The notes under the pieces are model-generated. The model was not told where the DNA came from, did not search any database, and saw only the letters and a list, made by a program, of their open reading frames with translations. Of a stretch of 64,000 bases of DNA, positions 21,210 through 33,200 are shown piece by piece. Origin of the DNA: Zonotrichia leucophrys gambelii. Lineage: Eukaryota; Chordata; Aves; Passeriformes; Passerellidae. The position numbers and the translations under genes were made by a program. The stretch is taken from the NCBI RefSeq assembly GCF_028769735.1, contig NC_088177.1, positions 12,278,599 to 12,342,598 on the forward strand, given 5' to 3'. Every line of letters starts with the position of its first letter. Position 1 is the first letter of the stretch.

Positions 21210-24200
21210 TTACACATGAGACTCATCCAGATCCACATCGGTCTCGCCCAGCTCCACATGCGCGAAGCTGAAGTGCGTGGCCAGCAGGGGGTTCTCCATG
21301 CCGTTGTCCTCGCTGATGTGCAGGACGGTGTCGCCGTGCTGCAGCAGGCTCGTGGTCTCCAGCCCCGCGAAGTCCTCGGTGTCAGAGAGCTGCGGGGGCG
21401 GCGTGCCCTGCGCTGTGGCTGGCCGCGATTCCAGGCCCTCCTCCTTCTCCTCCTCCTCAGCACACCGTGCCTCGCTCTGCAGTTGAGGACAGCTGGCGGT
21501 CAGCTCAGAGAAAGCAGGAGGGAAAGGGGGACAAAAGCAAACTAAGGTCTATAAAGCATTTTCTCATTCAGATACACATTTTACCAGAAAGAACCAGGCA
21601 CTGCAGATTATAAATCCCTTAACATTATACCTTATAACTATACCAATTTACATCAAAGATCAGAAAGGTTATCTGATTGAGTCATTAACACTTCCTCATT
21701 TAACATTTTTAAGCATATGGCTTCAGAGAGTAGGTTACATTAGATATTAGGGGAAAATCCTTTATACTGGGGAGAGTGAGGCACTGGAAAAGGTTTCCCA
21801 GAGAAGCTGTGGCTGCCCCATCCCTGGAAGGGTTCAAGGCCAGACTGGACAGGCTTGGAGCAACCTGGGATAGTGGAAGGGAGTGGGATGAGTCCAAACC
21901 ATTCTGTGATTCATTATATGATTCTGAACACACAGATCATTTATTTGTGCGTGGCAAAGGACATAACCTCAAAGGACACTGGATATCTGGGTGTATAAAA
22001 ATGATCTCAACAACTGATGTGTTGAAGGGATGACTGGAATTGTCCCTGCACCATGCTCAGTGTGGGCCAACACAGAAAAATGATGGACAAGCAATGCAAT
22101 TTCTTTTGCAATGTGGTGCTTAAACAGTCCTGAGGCTTTGATGGATTCCCTCCTTAAGGGGGCATCTCTCAGGGAGCAAGCTGTGAAAACCTGTTGAGGA
22201 CAGCTTGCCTTGGTGACTGGGTCCACAAGGACACTGTATGTCATGGGAAGACAGAAAGGGATGATGCAGAAAATATATTTTCAAATTAAGAATTGTTACA
22301 TAGACCTGGAAGGGAATGGCTTTACAGAAGCAGGGGCTGGACAGCAAACAGCCTAAAGGAGACTTTGCTGTGTTTACCCTCCTGCCAGCTTTCATCACAG
22401 TGCTGTAATGCAGCTAGTGCTTCCCCATGCCTGGGATGGAGCAGAGGAGGGACACAGGCTGCACACCCAGCAGTGACATTGCCTGGCTGTGACAGGACAC
22501 AGGCTGCAAACAGTGACATTGCCTGGCTGTGCAGGGACACAGGCTGCACACCCAGCAGTGACGTTGCCTGTCTGTGCAGGACACGCGCCACGTGACATGC
22601 TGCTTGCAGACACAGCCACAGCAGTGACATTGCCTGGCTGTGCAGGGACACAGGCTGCACACCCAGCAGTGACGTTGCCTGTCTGTGCAGGGACACAGGC
22701 TGCAAACAGTGACATTGCCTGGCTGTGCAGGGACACAGGCTGCAGACCCAGCAGTGACGTTACCTGGCTGTGAAGATCAGCCACGACGATGGCAGGCGAG
22801 GAAGGCAGCCCGCGTTTGCCGAGCGGCTCCTGCTGGCCGGCGGCCGGGGGGCTGCTGTGGCTGCAGCCCAGCTGCTGCTGCTGCTGCTGCTGTGCCGGCG
22901 GCTCCGCGGGGCAGGTCGGGGGTGCCTCAGGCTGAGCCTCCGTGAACGTCACCGAGCGCTTCTGCTCCGCTGGAGGGTACAAACCCAGGAAACTCAGGGT
23001 TAAAATTCGGGAAGAAATACACAAGAGAAGAGGAGAAAGAATCCATGGGGATGATAGGGTTTTGTGGTTCCTTCCATCTTTATATAAGCTGTCTAATCTA
23101 AAAGTCTTTTCTCCGGGATTTCCACTACAGCCACAGCAATACTCTGGGATCTCCTGAAGTCTAGCCAGCACACCTATCCTTGTCATGGCTTGATGAGAAA
23201 AATACCACCCATAACATCTTTCCATTCCAGAAGAATAAACTGAGTTGAATTCCCATGTGATGCCCTCTAATATAAAAGAAAAGCTGGCTTGCAAAAAGAC
23301 AGGAGAATTGCCCAAGATTTTGCTGAAAGTCTAAGGAAAAAAAGTACAACAGATAGCCCCTCATTCCTGCAGACTCAGTCCACTAGCCCGGAATAACAGA
23401 AGAGCGCTGAGTAAAGACAGCTAAACTAAAAACTTTACAGTAAAATTGATATTCCCATTCCTGCTTTTAATTATTTTTTGCTAACTTTTATGTTTCAAAC
23501 ATCTCCAGCAGTGGTGTTGCCCCAGCACACTCCTGCTGAAACCCAGCAAGTTCACAAGGAACCTTTGCTGTTGGAGATGTTTCCTCCAAAGCTCACTGCT
23601 CACTTCAGGTGGTACAGAATGCAGCCACCTGCTCAGCTTGGCAGTGCTGACTGCTGGAAACACACAGCACAGACTGGACAGTCCTACATTCATTTCCATG
23701 TACAGTCCTTAGAGCTCTGCACTGCTAAGCTTATGATGGGCCATGTCCTTCTTTCTACTACTCTCAATACTTCCAGATTTGCACATCTGGAGGTTTTGGA
23801 TGAGGCATCCTGACTAGAGGAAACCTATCCCCTAAATTCTCCATAACTCTTGGAAACAAGATCATTCATTGCCCATGTCCTGTTTGACCTTGAAAACCTC
23901 TGGAGAAACCATCAAAGTGTTTTGAGGGGGTGGATTTCGAAATAGGGGATGGATAGGAAAAAGTATAAAGCTGCTGGGACTTCACTTTAATACAACAACC
24001 TACAATTCCTTTAAGCTCAAACCACATCATTTTCTGCTTCCCAGTGTGGCTCTGGAAGTGCAGCAGTGCCCTACCACAGGGTTTAGGCTTTGGCTGGATG
24101 CTCCGTCTGGTGGTTGAAAGCCGAGCTCCGTGACGGCTCCGAGGCTCTGTCTGAGTCTTCTGACGTGACAGCAGCGGCCGGCGAAGCTGAACATGGGAAC

Positions 24201-27200
24201 ACAGAGTTGGCCTGGTGTGTGGGCACATCCTGCACAGCTTCTCCTCTGAGGGGAGAACATCACTCTCTGGACCTCTCATGTCCCCTCACTCTGCTTTTAG
24301 AGTGTTTTAAGGTCTCCATGGCTCACGCATTTCCTTCATGTGGAAGGACATTTCTGGGCTTTGTGCCTTTTCAGTTTCAACACTGAATGTAATGCAGGGC
24401 AGGTTGCATGACCATCATTTAATAATAGTAATAAGAAAACAGACTGCAGAGGAAAAGACTGGGGAATTTAAAACAAAGGGCACCTCCTCTCTTAGGGATT
24501 TGCCTGCCTTCACACCTACCATTTGTGCTATGGTCCCTGCTAAGTCAAGGGACCGCCCTAGTATTGCAAAATTTAGGTAGAGGTGACACATCCCATCCAC
24601 ACCTCATGTCCAAACAGCCCCATACAAGAAAAGCCAAACCAAATCCCAGAGCAGGAGAGGAGGTTTGCTCATTACTGCCCATGTCCTCACCTGCCTCAGG
24701 CCTCTCTTCCGCCCCAGGGGCTGCTGCAGGAGGAGGTTCTGCTGTCCTGGCTCGCTCTGCACGCTTGCCACCCTGTCAGAGGGTGACAGCATTAGGCCAA
24801 GCACAGAAGCACGCTGCATAACTAGTAGGTGTCCTGGCAATTTGGACTAAAATAAATAAATAAACAAGAGATCCACCAACCACTAATGGCACAGTCACTT
24901 CAAAGAGCAGCACTATCTTTGAAGGATGGGAGGGGACATGTCTGTTGGGTTGTGGCTTCCGGGGCTTGGGAAGGGGTGGGAGGTGGAGTCATGGTATTCA
25001 GGACTTGGCCACGCACAGGTAGCATCCAAATACAAATAACTGCAGGTTTCAGTTTTCAGTCATTGATTGATGCATTCCACTGAGCAGCACTCACTTCTCT
25101 GCATCCTTTGCCACATCAGTGAAGGCAGGACCATCAGCTTCCTAGATCAAAAGCCTTCTTGTCTGCTTTTCCTTTATTCAAGGACAATGTTGTAACAGCT
25201 ATTTTTTTCCTTTCCAAACAACATTCTGTGGCCTCATCACAATTTTGTCATCTGGTTTTAATTTCAATTTAAGTCAACAAACAAAAAACAAACGCAAAGT
25301 GACAAAGGATCCATTCACATAATGGATGCATGAGTTATGTGAACAAGGCCCCCACACTCAACACTTGCAGCCTCAAGTCTTTTTGTGACTAACAAACAAA
25401 AGAGACAAGTAAACAAAAATTAGATCAATAGATTGATAGATAGACACAGCTTTTTGATCTGAAAACCTGCAGTAGAAGAAACTTTAGCAATAAAACATAC
25501 TCAGCTATGTATCATCTCATACTGCCATCCAACTGACCATCCAACCTACTTAATATAAAAATCCCAGCCTCCCCTCATTTTTATCAAAGTACTGTATGCT
25601 TCTAAACACTGGACATTTAGCAGTCACAAAACACTTTAGCTGAGACACTTATGACTACATTAGTCACTAAGAATTATGACAGACTGGTTTGAACTCAGGC
25701 AGCTGCTTTTTTTAAGCCAGACTGGAATCCACTGAGCAACATGTCCTATCTAAGCAACTTCCAGCTATAGTTGGTACACACAGTGTTCAAGATTCAGTGT
25801 TGCATCCATTTTGTCTCTGGCTTGCATTAATCTAAAGGAAAACAACATTATTTTCTCTAGATACTTCCCTTGGATCTGCCTGGAGTTTGTCAGTGCCACT
25901 AACATGGTCAGGCTAATCAACTGACCATGCAGGGGTGGAGGCAGAAGACAAACCTGGGGACATTCAGACAAGACATGGAGGATGGCTCAAAAAGCTTTGT
26001 CATCTGAGCACCTCATTCTTCACTTTGACAGAAGTCACCAATTGTCCTTAGAAGGTTTGGTGGAACAGAACATGGAAGGTTTCCTGCTCTGCTTTGGGGC
26101 TGTTGGGGTTTAGGATTCTTCCTTTTCTCTCTCTCATGGAATTTTTTCCCATCTGTCACTAAGAAACCATAACAACCAATACTCAGGAGAGACAAGAGAA
26201 GTTTCCATGGGAAGGGTGCAGGGGTTTCTCTTGGAGAGGCAGAGATACCACAAGAATTTTTTGCCTAAAAGCCCCTTAATTTCAAAGTTTTAATAATTCA
26301 GAGGGAGGTGGGTCATATTTTCCATTCCAAGGGAGGCAAACATTTGTCTTTCAAACCAAGATGGGGCAAAGTCTTGTTACCTGATCTGAAAGCCTTACTC
26401 TTTCCTCCCTTTCATTTAAACTAAAGCCAGACTTTGCACTGAACCATGTCCATGTGTTCATCACAAGGGCTCCATCACTTCTACAGGGGAGACAGTGAGC
26501 AGCTTCGAGGGGAGAGACATCTTGGAACCCTGAAGCTGTTTGTCTTTTGACTGACAGACTACAGCCTGAAAATCCTGGGCATGCCCTCAGCAATCTCACC
26601 ACAGCTGCTCTGCCTTGGAAAAAGAGGAAAAGCCTCAGCAAGCTCAAAGCCAAAAACCTCTAAGATACATTTGAGTTCTTTTCTTCCTTAGGTATTCCAA
26701 ATGAAACCACCAGTCCCTGGAACATATATCCCAGCTTCTTCTATAGCTGCTTCAAATAGCAAGCATCCTAAACACCACACAAACACCTGCCTAGGGATAA
26801 GCAGAGCCCTTAGATTACCTCCTATTAGCAGGAATATGTTCTTGACTCAGTGACTGCAGCACATATGACTGCTAAGTCCAAAAGCATCACATCATTCCTT
26901 ATTAAAGCAGAGACTGCACTTCAATTAGTCTTTATATTTGTGGTCCAGACTACTTGAAATTGCTTGGTGAATTTCCTTAATCTTCTGTTCCTAGGATTAC
27001 ATAAAAACTTACTCTTCTGAATTTCGACAAGTGTTTTACTCTTTTTGCCACTATGTGAGTGAAGTAGGAATTAGCTGGGGAAGTTCTTGAAAAAAAATGT
27101 CTGCTGGACTAGCTTTGAGAATATTGTTACAATTTCTGATGAAGGAACTCTTAGTGCTGTGAGGAAGGAGATATGCCTGTAGCAGAAAGACTGCATCTAT

Positions 27201-30200
27201 ATTCTATACTGTATCTGTATTTACAGTGCTGAAACAAACTCACTTCACATGTGATATGAAACCACTTGAAAAAGGCCTTAGATAACAGGTAAACATGGAC
27301 TGTGTGAGGGCACAGAGGCTACACACAAGATAAAAAACTATTCCCATGCACTGGAGACAAACAATAGGCAAGCAGAAAAAAGCTGCGCTTTGTGTCTTCC
27401 TGCTGGAGTCTGGGATTTTCAGCCTGGCTTATAACATAAGTGAAATGAGTGAAGTGAGCTGGTGGATGTTTGCTTCCAGTACTGAATCATTACACAAATT
27501 GGAATAATCTGGAATGCTCTCACAAGCTAAAATTGCAGATACCTCTCGCAGGGAAATGGTGGCCCTGAGAGCAGCAGAGCTGTTTTGCAGAGCTGCCTGT
27601 GCACAACACATCCTGCTGTGGCTTTTTGCTCTCTGTACCCACTTTTTGAAGAAGGAAAGAGAGAGAGAGAATGCTAAACACCACAAATTTCAGACGAGTG
27701 ACTGAATTTTCAGCTTTCTCTTCATGAGGGTTTCTTTTCACATCAAAGAACAGAACTACCCATCTTGTTTCTGTGAGAAGGAGCATGGCAGCAGAGGGTT
27801 GGCTCTGTGCAGCCTGTCCTCCCTCCTTTTCTGTCTCTCCTTGTTTACCAGACCTGACCAGGAATACACTGTTTATCTGACAGCCCGTGGGACCCAACCA
27901 AGGAACAAAACTTGAACCAAATCCAGTCCCTTTTCAGCTGACTGTATATTTCCCCCCACTATGCCAATGTGATCTATAAGAACAGTTTTTAAAGGACATA
28001 AGCCAGATTCATTTGGGAATAAGAAACAAGATTTTTTTTTTCCTGCCCAACACAAAGATGCTCTGTCATTCTCTGAGTATCTCTGTCAGGGGTTTATTTG
28101 CACACCAATGTTACTCCCATTACACAGGGCACAGGTGAGCCAAAGATCAAACCAGCCCAAGTTTATGGATGCATCCTGCCAGCCCTACAAGGAGTGACAC
28201 ACAGTGGGGGCCAAAACAAACTTGGTCAGGCTGGCAAGTAAAAGAAGTGATGCTCAGGAATTAAAAGAAAACATAACCATGCAGGCAAAAAAAAGCCCCC
28301 ACCCAACAAACAACCAATAAGAAACCAAACCAAACAAAAACAAACAAACAAAACAAAACAAAGGAAGCAATGAGTTTCAATGTCTATTAAAGAGATGTAC
28401 ATGCTTGCCACACCATCATGGTAGAGCACACACTCTTTGTGTCCCTAGACATATGAATGAGAGGGTTGGTGGACAAAGGCAGTGGAGAATGGGTTAAATA
28501 TGTTGTATTTCCAGACACATCCCAGCCCAGTTAGCATTAAATGTGCTGCTGAAACTGCCCTGGCAATGTGGATTCAATCTGATTTTTTCTGTTAGGAGCC
28601 ATTGAGTTAGGATAGGCACAAACATTAGAGAGAAATGTGTTTGTGCAACAGATTTCCCTTACAGTGGCTTCACCTTCTTCCCTTCTGATTTGGGGAAATA
28701 TCCTGTCCTCTCAGATTATAACCACAACACAGATCAGGATGCTCCTCAGCCCTGCATCCCAAGCTGGCTGAGCACTTCAGTGCTCTCCCCTTCCTGCCTT
28801 CCCTGCTTTTCTCCAAGGCTGTGTCTAACTGCTATAGAACAACAGGAAACAGACTTTATTATTTTTATATTTGTCATAATTTGTTTAATTTATTTAAGGC
28901 TCCTACCTTCTATAAGGGTCTAATCCCTAGTAAATATTGTTTATTTCTTTATCTCAGTTATGACTAAACAACTTATGAATTTAGGTGATTCTAAAAAGTT
29001 ACATCAGAAAAACTCAAACCTGCTTTATTCAGAACTAATATTCTTGAATGTAAAAACAAATTAACTCTGCCCTATAATCCCCACAGCAGAATAAGCTTCT
29101 GCAACATCTGCTTTATTACTGCTGTTCTTTGGAGGAGGAATCCAATTTTCACATTTAACAATGCAATTGGAACATCTTTTCCTCCTCACAGAGATCTAAC
29201 CTAATCTTGTCAGACATATTTGCAGTGTCTTCATTCCTTCTTTGCAGCATTGGTGCACGTCCTGAAGACATTAGTGCATGCTCCTTTAAAGGATAATAAA
29301 CCTCAGCAGAACTGACTCCCAAGTGCATCTGCTCCCCCATTTGCTTTAGATCTCTGTACCACAGAGCAGGGTGTCCTGGTCCCTAGAGAAAATTTTTGGG
29401 ACAGGAATTAGTAGGAGCCCATTTTGCAGCTGATTACAATTCAGGGTTCAGAATAAATTACTGTGTTTGAACACATTTGTTGACTTAGGTGTCTCATAGT
29501 ACTCAGCCTCACCACTGTAATTAGGAGTGGCTGCCCCCTACTTACCAAGATCAAAACATTTCAAAACCAACACTGATGTAACCAAGTGTCAGGTCATTAT
29601 GGCCTTAGCTCAGGTACAGACTTTATCCTCTTTAAAAACTGCAGTGAGATTTTAGTGCTGCTAAAGGCACAACACAGAAGTTCCTTGAATGATTTCTCTT
29701 CACCTCCTTAGCTCAGATGGCCATGCAGTCCATCCCACTTTGTCAAAAACAAAGTAACAGCACTCCTGCCTCTGCCAAGAAGCTGATGTATTTTCCTCAC
29801 CCATCCCAGAGCAGTCTGCCAGAGCAGGGCTCACTCACACAAAGGACACCACGTTGCATGGAATGAGCTCATTGTGGTGACAGCACTGGTGATAAACTCT
29901 CCTTTGGTCAGCTCAGGAGAGTGAGCAAACAAACACAGCAGCCTGTCCCCATCCCAAAAAGCCACTACCAACATGGGAACCCAAGCTAATGGGACAGAAA
30001 CCATTCACACAAACGCCTCTCAACATATCCCCAGCTTCCAATGGTGCAGGAATGAAACAGCAAGTTTCCCTCTGTGTCACCAGTGTACGGGGCCGTGTTC
30101 TCCTGGGAGGGAACAGAGGTGCTCTTGGGACTACAGCAGCTCTCCAGCCTCAAGAGGATGGGTTGAGAGGCAGGGAGAATGATTTACATGACAGATCTGG

Positions 30201-33200
30201 GTGTTAAAGGTGCAGCCTTCCCTTCTAAGCTCACTCCTGGCCCATTTGTGTTTGTTCCCCTCTCTGTGGGCAATGAGGAACAGCTAGACCTGAACTCCAG
30301 CACTAACAGAGCCATTTCAGATATGTATTTATGGTGTCCACCTGCAAGATTTCTAAGGTGTCATTTGAGAATTGAAAATGCTTTGCAAAATTAATGAGAA
30401 TTATTGTAAAGCACCCACAAAACACTATATTCCACAGGACTTACCATAATTAGTTTTATCAGTGAATGGTAAAAAAACTCAGATTGATATGAAGTCTTTT
30501 GTGGTGACAGCATTGTGAGATGAATGAAAAAACAGATGTCTCCATTTTACATAAGCCTTCAGACTAATGCTTCTAACAGGACACAGCTAATGCCTCGTGG
30601 ATCATCTTTCTCATGCCCTCCAAGCAATTGTTAAACAAGGGGAAAACCCCAAGGCCAGCCTGCTGCTTCATTCACTACAGCTTTTTCCTTCCCTTTCTCA
30701 AAGTTATTGGCAATCAAAGCTGAAAACTGAAGGTGGGCTGCTACACCTTTGACTTGCAGGCCTGAATATTGATGAGCCACAAGAGACAGAGATGGAGAGA
30801 GTGACAAAAGGTGAGGGGGAAGAGACAGAAGGTTGGGAACAGCTCGTTTCCCAGCACACACACTGACACACAGGTAGTGTTCACACTGTACCTAGAGAGG
30901 CTGCCCTCAGTGGCCAGGCTCGGGGAGTCATCGAGGACATTAGGTTCACTGCAGGAAGGGGCAGGGAGATTAAGAATTTAGGGAAAGAAAATGCAAAAAA
31001 GCATGCGCTTGTCTCTGTTTTCAAGGGAAATAAAAAATATCAAAGGAATAAAAAAAGGTAAAAAGAGGAGAGTAACATTCATTGGTCTCACACGCTCAAC
31101 GGCACAAATATGACTCAGAGGAGCTGAAAGAACATCTGGTAACAGCAGCAGTCTGTAGAGAGAGTTCACACTGCATGAAGCCTTCCACATCTCTGCTGAG
31201 ATTTGGGGAGCTGAGAAGCTCAACAGGATGTGTTTCTAAAGGAAATAAGGCAGGGAACTGCTTTCAAAGCTATTTTCCTGCAGCATTTTGGTTTATTCCA
31301 GTTCTATTTACTTTCAGCTTCAGAGAAAGCTTTTTTCCCTTCGCCATGAGCCACAACTTCCTTGACGGAGGGCTGATCTATCTCCCATGAGCTATAGACC
31401 ACTCTCCTGTTGGTGCAACTCTAAGGACAAAAATCTGGGAAACAAGGTCTCACAGTGCAATGAAACTGTAAATAAACAGCTGGCAAGGGTCTTGGCAAAG
31501 GGGCACAATTCCAATGCAGCCCGGAGGCAGGAGCAGCCTGCTCAGGCCATAGGAAAAACATGAAAGAAAGAGAAAGAAAGAAAGAAGGAAGGAAAGTAGT
31601 CTGCTGGGTTACCAGCAGGAAAGCAGTAATAATATTACTTAGCATTAATTAGCTTACATTTGTGAGGCAGTCTGAAAGCCCAGAGACCATCCATAACTCA
31701 AAGGGCAGGATGCTGAGGACTATGATTATGCTTGCTGAGCTGGTCCTTCCCCTACCCAGATGAAAAGTGATTCTCCTGCTATATCATACACTTAAAAAGT
31801 AGAGACTGAAGCTCTGTGTTAATTAAAGACTTTTTTTTCTCAGCACCACCATGATTTGGGATAGCACAAAGCTCTCAGTCAGCTGTGACTCTTATGAAGT
31901 TTATGCATTGAAGATGGCAGTAAAAGATTGAGGAAAATGCAGTCTGGCATATTAATTTTTCAAGGAACAAAGGGACTGAATCAACTGTGTTCAAGAGTCA
32001 AAGGAGTTCCTGTAAGTCCTTCTGTGAAAACTCCCAGATAAAATCTGTGTAATTTCTCCCCTGTAAATCACTTCTCCTATCTCTGCTGGTAGGTACCACA
32101 ACTGTTAATTTTCCTTCATCTATCAAGGTTATTTCTTTAACTCCAAGCAAGAATGGGGAGGGAACAATGTTGTTTGATTTTCCAGGGGTTGTGAAGACAT
32201 AATGTAGAATATATTTTTTAAAGGTTCAAAGGAAATAGCATAAATTAATACATCCGTTGTTAGATATCCTTGGATAACTATGTCACAGACAAATAAAACC
32301 ATAAACATTGCTTATTTGGAAAAAATAATCATGTTTAAATGCAAAACCTCTCTCCACATCATCTAAAGATGAGCATTTCCCAACAGGCTCTTTCTCACTA
32401 TTCCATGTCAGCCAGCAATAAGGCAAAGTTATTTGTATCAACAAGTATTTCAGGTTTAAAACAGTATTAAATCCCATCTTTGAACAGAGCATTTAGTTTC
32501 TGTGATGAGCTAGTTACTGTTCTTAGGAAGGACAAAGAACACATGGAAGAAAACAAATCAAGCTGCCTCTGTCCCTCTTTCCCAGCTTCTCAAGATTCCT
32601 TCCTACACACACTGGGTATGGCCCCCTGGTTCAATGAATACCCCAAAAACCACATTTCCTTTTGCAGTTCAGTGGCAGCAGAGAGAAATAATAATGTAGA
32701 GTGTTTCAGAAGCTGTTTAAGAGGAAGGTTGCTGGGGATGACAGCTTGTTCTTATGGACCCTACACAACACAGATCACCCTGGAAAATCATTATTTCCAA
32801 CCCTGCACCCTTGGTCCAACACTATTCCAGGATGAATAAATTCAGCATCACTATGCTGGCACCAATTCCACCACCCCACCTCTCTGATGTAGCTGGGCCA
32901 TTTCTGCTCTGGTTATTAAAATGGGGAAGGTGAAAAGCCCATGTTTTTACCTTTGGCTGGGTAACATGCCCACCTCAGCCTGAGGTGCAGACATGCTGGA
33001 GAGATGGCTGGAGAACCGCCTCCTCCCAATGGCACCCATAAGGTATGTTTCCTGTTCACTTACCACACTGGGCATGCTCAGGGAGTCATCTAGAAAGAGA
33101 GAAACAACAGGAAAGGAGAGGAAACAACCACCTCCAAACCCCACCTGCATCCCAACACTTGTCAAGAGATAACAGGATGCCAAAGGAGTACCCAGCATTC

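Larger units (their letters stand above)
22970..30891 (-). other. UNC80: UNC80 introns around exons 22-23
   Basis: Introns 22970-24074, 24187-24690 and the 6.1-kb 24773-30891. I see short simple A/C-rich sequence at about 28313-28370 and a (GA)n patch near 27657-27670, but no recognised transposon, exon or RNA gene. Product continuity across exons 21-24 argues against missed coding exons. Confidence 0.65.

Noticed and set aside
22395..23315. A 306-aa open frame on the minus strand
   Set aside because: It is UNC80 exon 24 plus intronic flanks and the minisatellite in the exon frame, not a separate gene.
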